A stretch of DNA of 64,000 nucleotides from Blautia sp. GTDB taxonomy: Bacteria; Bacillota; Clostridia; Lachnospirales; Lachnospiraceae. Location of the stretch: the NCBI GenBank assembly GCA_023664455.1, contig JAMPFM010000001.1, forward strand, positions 396,646 through 460,645, read 5' to 3'. The notes beneath the pieces are model-generated. The model searched no databases and was not told the origin of the DNA. It saw only the letters and a program-made list of their open reading frames with translations. Made by a program: the position numbers and the translations under genes. Below are positions 8,346 to 16,287 of the stretch, one piece after another. Position 1 is the first letter of the stretch. The number at the start of each line of letters is the position of its first letter.

Positions 8346-9566
8346 TTATTCATGGCGCAGCGCTTCTATGGGGCTTAGGCGGGCGGCTTTTCGGGCGGGG
8401 TAGATGCCGAAAAAGATACCGACTGCGGATGAGAATAACGTCGCACCGATGATGGTGGATATCTGGGTCTTGGCGCTAACGCCTACGACGGAACACAGCA
8501 GACCGCCGCCCATAATCCCTAGGATAATTCCTATGATACCGCCCAGAAGCGTGATGATACCAGCTTCCGCCAGAAATTGTAATAAGATAGAGCCGGTTCT
8601 TGCACCCAACGCTTTCCGAATACCGATTTCGCGGGTACGCTCCGTTACAGACACCAGCATGATATTCATGACGCCGATTCCGCCTACAAGCAGGGAAATG
8701 GCTGCCACGAAGGAAATAAACAACGTGATAATGCTTAAAATACTGTCAAACTCGGCGGACATATCCGAGATATTCTGCACGATAATCTGCCCCTCGCCCC
8801 TCGCGTCATACTTACTTTCCAATAATTTCACCGCATTCTGGGCAACTTCCGTACAATAATCCGTGGATTCCGCGAAAATAATCATATCGGAAAATTCTTC
8901 AATATAGTAATAAAAATCATTTCCCATAACCGCCAATGGAAGCTCTATATTGACCGTCATACTAGAACCGCTGTTGACAAAGCTCGTCGCCGTATCCTCT
9001 CTGATTCCGACAATCGTAAATTCCTGTGTAATGCCGTATAAAGTCAGCTCAAAGCTTAACCCTACCACATCTGTCGTTCCAAACATGTGAACCGCGCTGC
9101 TTTCTGGAATCACGCATACCCGGTTGCCGCTTTCCGCATCCGCCCGTGTAAAATACCTTCCTTTGATAACGGGACCGCCATTGCCGGAATAATATTGCAG
9201 CCCTTCGTTTCCCGCCGATACGCTCGCCTCAAAATTCCCTTTGGGTCCTTCCGCCGTTCCCCAGCCGCCCATAACAGGCGTTACGCCTTTGACATGTTCC
9301 ACCCGCTCGAAGATGTAATCAAAGTCATCCTGCGAAAAGCGCATAGTCGTCGTATCCAGCGTCGTATCCAGATACAGCTCTATCAACCCGCTGCCAATAC
9401 TTTCCAATTCGTCGTTAATCTGTCCTTTTACACCGTTTCCCACTGCCATAATCATAATGACGGAAGCAATCCCGATGATAATGCCTAACATCGTCAGGAC
9501 AGAGCGCCCTTTGTTGCTCTTAATATTCATCAGGGCAATTTTAATATATTCCCATATCTGTGCCAT
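8346..9566 (-). CDS. ABC transporter permease, MacB-like (FtsX fold)
   Basis: Membrane subunit of a MacAB/FtsX-type ABC system. 406 residues with the expected four membrane segments: one near residues 20-45, a large extracytoplasmic MacB_PCD region (about 50-270), and three C-terminal helices. The family hallmarks NKGRSVLTMLGIIIGIASVIMI, GGIGVMNIMLVSVTERTREIGIRKALGA and the terminal PARKAARLSPIEALRHE are present. AGGGGAG precedes the ATG. It is the last gene of a three-gene operon (ATPase, adaptor, permease). Substrates of such Gram-positive systems are usually antimicrobial peptides or unknown. Confidence 0.9.
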   Translation of the reverse strand: MAQIWEYIKIALMNIKSNKGRSVLTMLGIIIGIASVIMIMAVGNGVKGQINDELESIGSGLIELYLDTTLDTTTMRFSQDDFDYIFERVEHVKGVTPVMGGWGTAEGPKGNFEASVSAGNEGLQYYSGNGGPVIKGRYFTRADAESGNRVCVIPESSAVHMFGTTDVVGLSFELTLYGITQEFTIVGIREDTATSFVNSGSSMTVNIELPLAVMGNDFYYYIEEFSDMIIFAESTDYCTEVAQNAVKLLESKYDARGEGQIIVQNISDMSAEFDSILSIITLFISFVAAISLLVGGIGVMNIMLVSVTERTREIGIRKALGARTGSILLQFLAEAGIITLLGGIIGIILGIMGGGLLCSVVGVSAKTQISTIIGATLFSSAVGIFFGIYPARKAARLSPIEALRHE

Positions 9567-9613
9567 TTACTTACTCCCCTATCAGAGATTTCTGCATCCT
9601 GTCATACGCGCGT

Positions 9614-11053
9614 CTACTCACTCGGTATTGCAGTAACCGGCATACCTTCTTCCAAGTTGGCGCTGACATTGCTGACAATCTGCTCGCCCTCGTTAAGACC
9701 TTCCTTAATTTCACAAGAAATATCTGAGGAAATGCCTGTCACAACCTGCCTCTTTACAAGTACGCCGTTTTCTACCACATAGACGAACTCCCCGTCCTTA
9801 TCGCTGTTGATGACCTCTACAGGCACGATAAGAACCTGCTCTGCAGACGCAGTATGAATCTTGACTTTTGCCTCTACTCCTAGGAAAATACTGGAATCTG
9901 GATTATCAATCGCAATTTCTGCGCCAACCACCGCCGCGCCGCTGTTATTGATAGTCGCCATGCCGTTTATCTTCGATACAGTGCCCTCGTAGGCCTTTCC
10001 GGCAATCGTTATTTCCACTTCCTGACCGACTGCTATTTTTTCCAAATCATATTTGGATACGGAAATATCTACCTTAACTTTTTCCGTGCTTTCCAAGGTA
10101 ATCATCTGTGTGCCAACGGCTGGGATACTGCCCTCTACGACTGAAAACTCCGTCACAACGCCGTCAAAATCCGCTATAACGCCTTTTTCCACTTCCTCAA
10201 TGGATTGCAGCGTTTCCGTGGCGGTGATTTTTTCCATCTGCGTATTGGCAAGTAACTGATTTTTCCCGCCGCTATCCATAGCTGCGCCCTCAGACGCGCT
10301 CTTTTGCGATTTCATTTCCGCCTGATATTCCTTATACGCCGCGATTTTATCCTGATATTCTTCCACTTCCTTCTGCCATGCCGCAATCTCTTTGTTGTGT
10401 TGTTGTTCGTATGTATTGTACTGAATCTGTTTCTGCAGATTCATATATTCCTCTGAATAGGGCTGGTCTTGCCAGTCCAGAAGAGAAATCTGCAGCAGCG
10501 TACCCTCATACGCCAGGGCGTTCTGCTTATCTTTTATTTTCTGGTTCAATGTTGCGACGTAATTCTCGCTATCCTCAATCTGCTGTTTCAGAACGTCCAG
10601 ATTGATATTGGCTTCCCCCAGCTCGCGGATATACTGATTATCCTTACTCATGGAACTTTCATAACCGCCCTCTGTTGCCTGTATTTTCAGCTCAGCCATC
10701 TGTTTTTCATCCGCTAAGGCCGTTTCATCATAGGAAAAAAGCACATCGCCTTTTTTCACGCTGTCCCCAGGCGCGGCATTGATTTGCCCGACTTCTACCG
10801 CCACTTTGGAAAAATAAGTCTTTATCTCTTCCGATTTCACCGTGCCGCTGGTACTCAGTACCTGCTCCACATCATCCCTTGTAACTGCTACGGTTTCCAC
10901 CATCAGGGACATATTCCGAGCAGCTATGGCGTTGCTCACAATCATAAAAACCAGCAAAACAGCAACTGCGCCCACAATACTCCTTTTGATGATTTTTTTC
11001 TTCTTCGCCTTATCCATAGGCGTCTTTTCTTTCTTTTCCTTTTTCTCTTCCAC
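9614..11053 (-). CDS. MacA/HlyD-like adaptor subunit
   Basis: Membrane-fusion-protein-type adaptor of the ABC efflux system. 479 residues: a charged N-terminus rich in Glu and Lys, one membrane anchor (about residues 27-46), a biotinyl-lipoyl half (VGQINAAPGDSVKKGDVLFSYD), a long coiled coil (about 120-270) with many Gln and Lys, then the second lipoyl half and beta-barrel (FDGVVTEFSVVEGSIPAVG; VPVEVINSDKDGEFVYVV). The start is GTG with GGGAGGG 10 bp upstream. It lies 6 bp after the ATPase gene stop, so it is in the same operon. Confidence 0.88.
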   Translation of the reverse strand: MEEKKEKKEKTPMDKAKKKKIIKRSIVGAVAVLLVFMIVSNAIAARNMSLMVETVAVTRDDVEQVLSTSGTVKSEEIKTYFSKVAVEVGQINAAPGDSVKKGDVLFSYDETALADEKQMAELKIQATEGGYESSMSKDNQYIRELGEANINLDVLKQQIEDSENYVATLNQKIKDKQNALAYEGTLLQISLLDWQDQPYSEEYMNLQKQIQYNTYEQQHNKEIAAWQKEVEEYQDKIAAYKEYQAEMKSQKSASEGAAMDSGGKNQLLANTQMEKITATETLQSIEEVEKGVIADFDGVVTEFSVVEGSIPAVGTQMITLESTEKVKVDISVSKYDLEKIAVGQEVEITIAGKAYEGTVSKINGMATINNSGAAVVGAEIAIDNPDSSIFLGVEAKVKIHTASAEQVLIVPVEVINSDKDGEFVYVVENGVLVKRQVVTGISSDISCEIKEGLNEGEQIVSNVSANLEEGMPVTAIPSE

Positions 11054-11059
11054 GATTTT

Positions 11060-11776
11060 CTAACCCTCCCGTTCTATCGAATCATTGACTTGCTGATTTT
11101 CAGAGTCTTGTACGACTTTGCCGTCAATAATTTTAATAATCCGTTTCGCTTTTCCCGCAATCTCATTATCATGGGTAATCAGAATCACCGTTCTGCCTTC
11201 CTCATGCAGCGAGCGCAGGATATCCATAATTTCCCTGCTGGAACCGGAATCCAGATTTCCGGTAGGCTCATCCGCCAAGATAATCGGCGGTGCCTGTGCA
11301 ATCGCCCTGGCAATCGCCACACGCTGCTGCTGCCCGCCAGACATTTCCGAAGGCTTATGCGACTTTCTTCTTTCCAGACCGACCTTATCCAACGCCGTAT
11401 TGGCAAGCCGCAGCCGCTCCTTTTTCCCGACGCCCCGATAAATCAACGGCAATTCCACATTTTCCAACGCCGTCAGACCGGCTATTAAATTGAATCCCTG
11501 AAAAATAAAACCAATTTCCTTATTCCGCACATCGGAAAGCTCGTTATCACTCATGTGGGATACGTCCTGTCCATGCAGAAAATAACTGCCGCTGGTCGGC
11601 ACGTCCAGGCAGCCTAACATATTCATCAGCGTAGACTTGCCGGAGCCGGATTGTCCGATAATCGCCACAAATTCATTCTCGGAAATGGTCAGACTAACGT
11701 GATCCAATGCTTTCACTTCATTTTCGCCGGGATTATATATTTTACAAATATCCTGAATTTCCACTAATGCGCCCAT
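11060..11776 (-). CDS. ABC transporter ATP-binding protein, MacB/LolD type
   Basis: Cytoplasmic ATPase powering the adjacent permease. 238 residues with Walker A GQSGSGKST (about 41-49), Q-loop FIFQGFNL, signature MSGGQQQRVAIARA, Walker B IILADEPTGNLDS and the switch histidine in VILITHDNE. The MacB/LolD family is indicated by the N-terminal QDICKIYNPGENEVKALDHV. First gene of the operon. The 5' region has only a distant GAGG, so translation initiation may be weak. Confidence 0.92.
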   Translation of the reverse strand: MGALVEIQDICKIYNPGENEVKALDHVSLTISENEFVAIIGQSGSGKSTLMNMLGCLDVPTSGSYFLHGQDVSHMSDNELSDVRNKEIGFIFQGFNLIAGLTALENVELPLIYRGVGKKERLRLANTALDKVGLERRKSHKPSEMSGGQQQRVAIARAIAQAPPIILADEPTGNLDSGSSREIMDILRSLHEEGRTVILITHDNEIAGKAKRIIKIIDGKVVQDSENQQVNDSIEREG

Positions 11777-11973
11777 GAAATACTTTTATCCTCGTCTTTC
11801 TTTATCACTTTATGACATTTTATAAGTATACTATAGATAACGCTTTTATCCTACTAAATTGTTTAAAAATTTTTCTTAAAATTTTCTTACGGGAAATTTC
11901 TGCAATGCTATTTGCTTGCGCAAATTGATATTGCATCTAAAGAATAACCCCTTCATCTTAATTCTGAATGGGG

Positions 11974-11995
11974 CTAACCTTAAATTAACCTTAAA
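11974..11995 (+). promoter_or_regulatory. direct repeat resembling an OmpR-family regulator box
   Basis: CTAACCTTAAA and TTAACCTTAAA are two adjacent 11-bp direct repeats, the spacing typical of PhoB/OmpR-family response-regulator sites. The box ends 10 bp before the -35 element at 12006, a normal position for an activator. The regulator is not in the window. Confidence 0.6.
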
Positions 11996-12005
11996 AGAGA
12001 TGGGA

Positions 12006-12034
12006 TTGTGTAGATGATAGAAATGGGTTATAAT
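12006..12034 (+). promoter_or_regulatory. promoter of the PBECR3-like gene
   Basis: TTGTGT (12006-12011) and TATAAT (12029-12034) are separated by 17 bp and point towards the gene at 12145, leaving a leader of about 100 nt. The rest of 11777-12144 holds a nested palindrome at 11901-11936, a TATACT box facing the ABC operon near 11825, and no convincing gene. Confidence 0.75.
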
Positions 12035-12144
12035 AATAATTATTAAAGAAATTAACTTTACTTTTCTTAAACAGAGATGGCAGCTTCTATTTGCAGGAAG
12101 CACTTTTCTAAAAGGAATATTCTAAAAAATACTACGGAGTCTGT

Positions 12145-12516
12145 ATGAAGAATAAACTTACTATAGTAGGAAAATATGATGAAAAATTTAATGCCTATTT
12201 ACCATATAACATAAAATCTTCTGACATTTATCAATCAAGTGGCCTAGAAAAACATATATTAAAGAGACATCCTGATTGTATAAAATATCTCGAATTAATC
12301 CCCTATATCCTTGCCAATCCAGATTATATAGGGGTAAATCCAAATGAAAAGCATATAAGCTTTGAAATAGTCAAATGTATCTCTGAAAATATACAACTAG
12401 GCATAAAATTAGACTCTAAAGATACATACTTATATGTCGCAACGCTGCATACAATAACTGCTTCTAAACTAAAGCATGGGATACAAAACGGACGGCTGAA
12501 AAAATTTGACAAATAA
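12145..12516 (+). CDS. PBECR3-like (barnase/EndoU/RelE-type) nuclease domain protein
   Basis: A 123-residue AT-rich gene unlike its neighbours in base composition, standing alone on the plus strand. Residues about 35-115 carry HILKRHPDCIKYL, NPDYIGVNPNEKHISFE, LGIKLDSKDTYLYVATLH and the terminal GRLKKF. This pattern matches my recollection of the PBECR3 domain of the phage-barnase-EndoU-ColicinE5/D-RelE-like nucleases. If correct, it would be an RNase-like effector or polyvalent-protein fragment; activity here is inference. Candidate catalytic residues are His, Arg and Lys in KRHP and GRLKKF. GGAG lies 5 bp before the ATG. A strong promoter for a separate RNA overlaps its stop codon. Confidence 0.65.
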   Translation: MKNKLTIVGKYDEKFNAYLPYNIKSSDIYQSSGLEKHILKRHPDCIKYLELIPYILANPDYIGVNPNEKHISFEIVKCISENIQLGIKLDSKDTYLYVATLHTITASKLKHGIQNGRLKKFDK

Positions 12517-12534
12517 ATATGTATAACATATAAT
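12506..12534 (+). promoter_or_regulatory. perfect consensus sigma-A promoter for a small RNA
   Basis: TTGACA (12506-12511) and TATAAT (12529-12534) with exactly 17 bp between them, both perfect consensus. The -35 box overlaps the last codons of the PBECR3-like gene. Transcription would start near 12541 and run into the structured region and terminator that follow. Confidence 0.88.
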
Positions 12535-12540
12535 AATTGT

Positions 12541-12678
12541 GTGTAATAATAACGATTAATCAAATTGCAAAGGTCGGAAAGGCTCCCGACACACTCGCAA
12601 GAGTACCTGAGATGATGGATACGCCGCCCATCTTGTGATTTGATGAACGTAAGGTGTAACCATTTGGTTACACCTTTT
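12541..12678 (+). ncRNA. putative stand-alone structured RNA with four-way junction
   Basis: A 12-bp closing helix pairs 12559-12570 with 12633-12644 (two G-U pairs). Inside are three hairpins: GTCGG/CCGAC (12573-12577 with 12586-12590), ACTC/GAGT with a GCAA tetraloop (12593-12604), and GATGG/CCATC (12614-12618 with 12628-12632). An intrinsic terminator (12651-12676) follows 6 bases later. A perfect promoter lies just upstream. The layout resembles a small cloverleaf of about 138 nt. No downstream plus-strand gene of credible quality follows, so it looks like an sRNA rather than a riboswitch. I could not match it to a known RNA family. Confidence 0.72.
12651..12678 (+). terminator. intrinsic terminator of the small RNA
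   Basis: AAGGTGTAACC and GGTTACACCTT pair perfectly around ATTT, followed by TT. The remaining bases to 12990 hold only a weak open frame (12697-12951) that I do not call. Confidence 0.85.
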
Positions 12679-12992
12679 ATCTATCATAATAGCTGATTGC
12701 GAAAAAACAACTTTTTCCTTTCTATTCCTAATCAATCCCTACAACCTGGTATTCTCCGGCATTTTTACATGATAACAGGGCACATTCCTGCGTTTGGGTC
12801 CGCGCAATATTTTACCTGTAACTCTGGATATAGTTTCTTGTCAATTATGGTTAATTTTACTTTGTGCTGCATACGCATCCTTTTATGGAAATTTATTTTT
12901 TCATATCCAGCAGAAAATGTTTTGGATAAAACAGGCGGCCGTCGCCCATAGCTAGGATATGCGGATTGTCACTCACCTATTTCATTTAACCC

Positions 12993-13034
12993 AAAAATAG
13001 CGCCTCACTCTGATAAAGTGTAAGCGCTATTTTT
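12993..13034 (-). terminator. terminator of the chemoreceptor gene
   Basis: AAAAATAGCGC and GCGCTATTTTT (11 bp) close a 20-base internal part, with a T run on the minus strand, about 45 bp after the chemoreceptor stop codon. Confidence 0.8.
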
Positions 13035-13077
13035 ATACCCGATTTACGCCGGAAACAACTTCCTGCACAAACTTTTT

Positions 13078-14955
13078 TTACTGCTCTACCATTTTCAACA
13101 GTTTCTCTGTAATATCCGCCACATCGGAAGACGCCTGTTTGGTATCCTGGGATATCTGTGCGTTGGCTTCTACTACGTTAGCTATTCTCTCAATCTGACT
13201 GACTGCATTGGATACGATATCTACGTTTTCCCTTACCATCTCAGTGATGGCAAGCACATCCTGGTTTGTTTTCTTGATATCCTCTGCAACTACCCCAAAT
13301 GCCTGAACCGTTTGACCTGTAATTCGTCTACCATCATCGACCGCATTGATGGAATTGGTTATCAGTTCGTTGGTTTCTTTAGCTGCCTGGGAACTGCGGG
13401 CTGCAAGCTCGCCTACCTGCGCTGCTACTACAGCAAAGCCTTTACCCATCTCGCCGGCTCTGGCTGCCTCGATGGAAGCGTTTAAGGAAAGCATATTCGT
13501 CTGCTGGGCAATGGAATTGATTTCCCCGATAATCTTTTCAATAGCAGCGGACATATCGCTGATTCTCTGCATGGAATCATTTAACAGTCTCATCTGCTCC
13601 TGTGTCTGCATCAGTTTTTCTGTGGTCTGCTCTGTTTCCTTTGTTATGTCAGCTGTAGCATCAACACTTCCATTTAATTCATTGGTAAGCTGGGTCATAA
13701 TATCTTTCAGACCATCCACCGCGGTTTCCTGTTCCCTCGTTCCATTATAAATATGGTCTGCATTTTCCAGATTTTCACTGGATACGGCGTCTAATTCCTT
13801 GCAGGCATTCTTAACATTGCGAATCAGCATCTGCGTATTTTCCATATCTGTTTTCTGCTGCTCTAGAAGCTGTTCGTTTTCTTTGATATTCTGACCGATA
13901 TTTTCCACCATCTTATTCATACTATCGGAAAGCATGACAAACTCAGGATTTCCATCTTCATGAATCACAGTGTCAAAATTCCCGTCCGCAATCCCTCTCA
14001 TGGAGTTTGTGATACGGTTAATGCCTTGAACGATTTTACTCTTTACCATGCGGTTAATTAACACCAACAGCACACCGAAAATCAGCAGCATACTAAAAGA
14101 TACCACCAAAGTCTGATTACGGCGCTGGGCATAGTACTCATTCGCCGGCAGAAAAGTACCGATAATTTTATCCTCATATTCTTCCGCCAGATAATATCCC
14201 TGCGCACCGTTTATTTTTGCTTTACCCTGACCTGTCAGATTCGCTGGAAATCCCGCGTCCGCCGCGGAAGTTCCAATTAATGCAGTATCCTGATGCGCCA
14301 GAATTTCCCCGGTAAGGGCATCTATAGCATAAACATATCCGTTTTCACCAAAATCTATATCGCCCAACACGACATCCAATGCCGTACTGGCAAGCATATC
14401 TTCCAAAACTTCGGGGCGGACACCCACCTGCACCAGACCTTTAGCGTCTTTGCGTGCCACACCGATATATTGCATGACCACACCTTCCGCCACATTGACC
14501 TGCGGCTCCTGGACAAGCTCAATCGAGGGGTCGTCTACGATTACCATAAAAGCATTAGACTGCTCGCCGCTCTTCATATCAAAGCCTACATAAGCATCAA
14601 TCGTACTACTCGTAATGATGCCTTCCTCATCAATGACATGTAACTCATTTACCATCAGTCTGTCTTTAATCTCATTCAGTCTGGCAGCGTCGTCTGCCAG
14701 CGTTTTATCAGCCGCAAGCATATCGGCAAATGCCCTTGTCTTGGCAAGATTATCCTCACTAAGATTGTTGGTAAGCCTCTGAATGTTATCTTCATTGCTA
14801 ATCAGCTTTTCCTTCACATTTTCCAGCTTATCACGACTAGAAGATGTATTGTTCCTCTGCGTGATAACTGTCTGTAATCCAAAAATTGCAGTAATTGTAA
14901 TCAGAAGCGCCGCCAGCATATAGACAAACAAACGCCGGGTAAAAATTTTTTCCAT
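13078..14955 (-). CDS. methyl-accepting chemotaxis protein
   Basis: Transmembrane chemoreceptor that relays ligand binding to CheA/CheW. 625 residues: an N-terminal membrane helix (about 10-30), an extracytoplasmic sensor of about 240 residues resembling a dCache/PAS-type ligand domain, a second helix (about 285-305), a HAMP linker ([19 protein letters not shown]), and a long coiled-coil signalling domain. The hairpin tip is [32 protein letters not shown], near residues 480-510. No chemotaxis or flagellar gene is nearby, so it is an orphan receptor here. The ligand cannot be predicted. Confidence 0.93.
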   Translation of the reverse strand: MEKIFTRRLFVYMLAALLITITAIFGLQTVITQRNNTSSSRDKLENVKEKLISNEDNIQRLTNNLSEDNLAKTRAFADMLAADKTLADDAARLNEIKDRLMVNELHVIDEEGIITSSTIDAYVGFDMKSGEQSNAFMVIVDDPSIELVQEPQVNVAEGVVMQYIGVARKDAKGLVQVGVRPEVLEDMLASTALDVVLGDIDFGENGYVYAIDALTGEILAHQDTALIGTSAADAGFPANLTGQGKAKINGAQGYYLAEEYEDKIIGTFLPANEYYAQRRNQTLVVSFSMLLIFGVLLVLINRMVKSKIVQGINRITNSMRGIADGNFDTVIHEDGNPEFVMLSDSMNKMVENIGQNIKENEQLLEQQKTDMENTQMLIRNVKNACKELDAVSSENLENADHIYNGTREQETAVDGLKDIMTQLTNELNGSVDATADITKETEQTTEKLMQTQEQMRLLNDSMQRISDMSAAIEKIIGEINSIAQQTNMLSLNASIEAARAGEMGKGFAVVAAQVGELAARSSQAAKETNELITNSINAVDDGRRITGQTVQAFGVVAEDIKKTNQDVLAITEMVRENVDIVSNAVSQIERIANVVEANAQISQDTKQASSDVADITEKLLKMVEQ

Positions 14956-15063
14956 GCTCGTGTTTCCCTTTCCTTGAAGTAACTTTTTCCTTTTTTCTAA
15001 AGTATCTCTGATAGTACTATGAAATTAGTTTAGACGAAATATGTCAGAAGTGCAAGAGTAAAT

Positions 15064-15843
15064 TTACTCATCCACAGCAGCCGGATTTGAAACCCGTCTT
15101 TTTCGCCCCAGTCCACCGCTTTCTTTCATAATCGGGCTTAGTGATTTGTATACTGCCAGCGTAATGACGGATACGCCCGTTCCTTTGATGAGATTCAGGG
15201 GCGCTACCGCAAAGAATACAAAGCTGGAAATATTGGTAATCGCGGCGTTAATTTCCGTGCCCATGCCAATCAGCGCATCCAGCGGCAGTCCGTATAGCTG
15301 GGCAAACTTAGGCAGCAGATAGACTGCATTGAAAGCTGTCCCAAAGACCGTCAGACAGATTGTGCCCACGATACAGCCGACAACCGCCGTCTTTTTGTTT
15401 TTACGGAACAGATAAATAACCGAGGCAGGTAATAGAAAACTGCATCCTACGGCAAAATTGGCAAGTTCCCCCACAAAAGCTGTAGAAGTCGATTTCATCA
15501 ACAGTTTCAACACAATCTTGCAAAACTCAATCATAACGCCCGCCGCCGGTCCATAGGCAAATGCGGCAATCAAAGCCGGAAGCTCACTAAAATCCAGCTT
15601 ATAAAAATCCGGTGCAAAAGGCATCGGCAGTTCAAACAGCATCAGAATCGCAGAAATCGCAGAAAACATACCGATTACGGTAATTTTTCTCGTGCTCAGG
15701 ATGCGCTCTGCATTCCCATTTTTCTTAGCGGAAATCTTTTCTGCGGCATAGGCAATCAGAAACAGCGCCACAACTACCGCCAGAAACTCCAATACAAAAA
15801 TGACATTTTCCTGGATACTATCCAGCAACTTACTTCCACTCAT
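15064..15843 (-). CDS. ribU: ECF transporter riboflavin-specific S component RibU
   Basis: Substrate-binding membrane subunit of an energy-coupling-factor transporter. About 259 residues with six hydrophobic helices; ITVIGMFSAISAILM and the FYKLDFSELPALIAAFAYGP segment are typical of RibU. The riboflavin assignment is strengthened by the FMN riboswitch directly upstream. An upstream in-frame start exists at 15858, but the ATG at 15843 has GGAGGAG at ideal spacing. It uses the shared EcfAAT module, which is not in the window. The N-terminal extra helix before the core (about residues 15-35) is longer than in the smallest RibU proteins. Confidence 0.9.
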   Translation of the reverse strand: MSGSKLLDSIQENVIFVLEFLAVVVALFLIAYAAEKISAKKNGNAERILSTRKITVIGMFSAISAILMLFELPMPFAPDFYKLDFSELPALIAAFAYGPAAGVMIEFCKIVLKLLMKSTSTAFVGELANFAVGCSFLLPASVIYLFRKNKKTAVVGCIVGTICLTVFGTAFNAVYLLPKFAQLYGLPLDALIGMGTEINAAITNISSFVFFAVAPLNLIKGTGVSVITLAVYKSLSPIMKESGGLGRKRRVSNPAAVDE

Positions 15844-15922
15844 AACTTTCTCCTCCATTCACTTTCTGTCTGATTTTGGCAGAATCTTTTCATCGGACAA
15901 AAAGGAAGGTCTTCGCTGCAAT

Positions 15923-15948
15923 AAAAAACCCCGGAGAATATCCGGGGA
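15923..15948 (-). terminator. riboswitch-controlled terminator before ribU
   Basis: On the minus strand CCCCGGA and TCCGGGG enclose TATTC and are followed by TTTTTT. It lies between the FMN aptamer and ribU, the normal place for the expression platform of a transcription-terminating riboswitch. Confidence 0.88.
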
Positions 15949-15975
15949 ATCCCATAGTCAGTCTATGAATGCGGA

Positions 15976-16152
15976 TTCTTCTTTCATCCAGACTTTACTG
16001 TTGGTTACGGATTTAGACCGTATCAGCCGGTTTCAGGCATATGCCTGTGCCGGGTCGTGGACTCGTCTGTTTTGCTGCCGCGGTTTCTCATACATCATCC
16101 GCCACTTAACAGACCTCACCACCAGTAGGGAATTTCACCCAACCCCGAAGAA
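15976..16152 (-). promoter_or_regulatory. FMN riboswitch (RFN element)
   Basis: The minus strand reads TTCGGGGTTGGGTGAAATTC, CTACTGGTGGT, GAGTCCACGACCCG, GGTCTAAATCCGTAACC, AACAGTAAAGTCTGGATG and AAAGAAGAA, in the order of the FMN aptamer. P1 is formed by the TTCTTC and GAAGAA ends. The usual ACCGGCGGT and CCGACGGT segments appear as ACTGGTGGT and CCAACAGT. High FMN is expected to promote termination at 15923-15948 and lower ribU expression. Confidence 0.95.
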
Positions 16153-16209
16153 CTTACCTTTATGTTCATTGCAGCGGCGTCTTGCCGTCTGCAATTCTTT
16201 CCAGAACCC

Positions 16210-16238
16210 ATCTTATAACAGCCGGGCGCTATTGTCAA
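16210..16238 (-). promoter_or_regulatory. promoter of the ribU riboswitch leader
   Basis: On the minus strand TTGACA (16238-16233) and TAAGAT (16215-16210) are 17 bp apart, about 60 bp upstream of the FMN aptamer. Confidence 0.8.
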
Positions 16239-16287
16239 TCATAAAATCATTGGTCTTAGAAACAAATTGTAGAGAATCGTCGCATTT

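Noticed and set aside
11876..12103. 75-codon minus-strand open frame
   Set aside because: Low-complexity hydrophobic translation, overlaps the plus-strand regulatory box and promoter, no start signal.
12560..12630. 23-codon minus-strand ORF inside the small RNA (starts MGGVSIISG)
   Set aside because: No ribosome-binding site; the terminator T run and promoter favour the plus-strand RNA.
12559..12676. TPP- or ZTP-like riboswitch
   Set aside because: CTGAGATGATGG and CCGCCC recall parts of those aptamers, but order and remaining core motifs do not fit, and no downstream gene exists.
12697..12951. 84-codon plus-strand open frame after the small RNA
   Set aside because: No ribosome-binding site, no recognisable family, and it begins in the tail of the RNA terminator.
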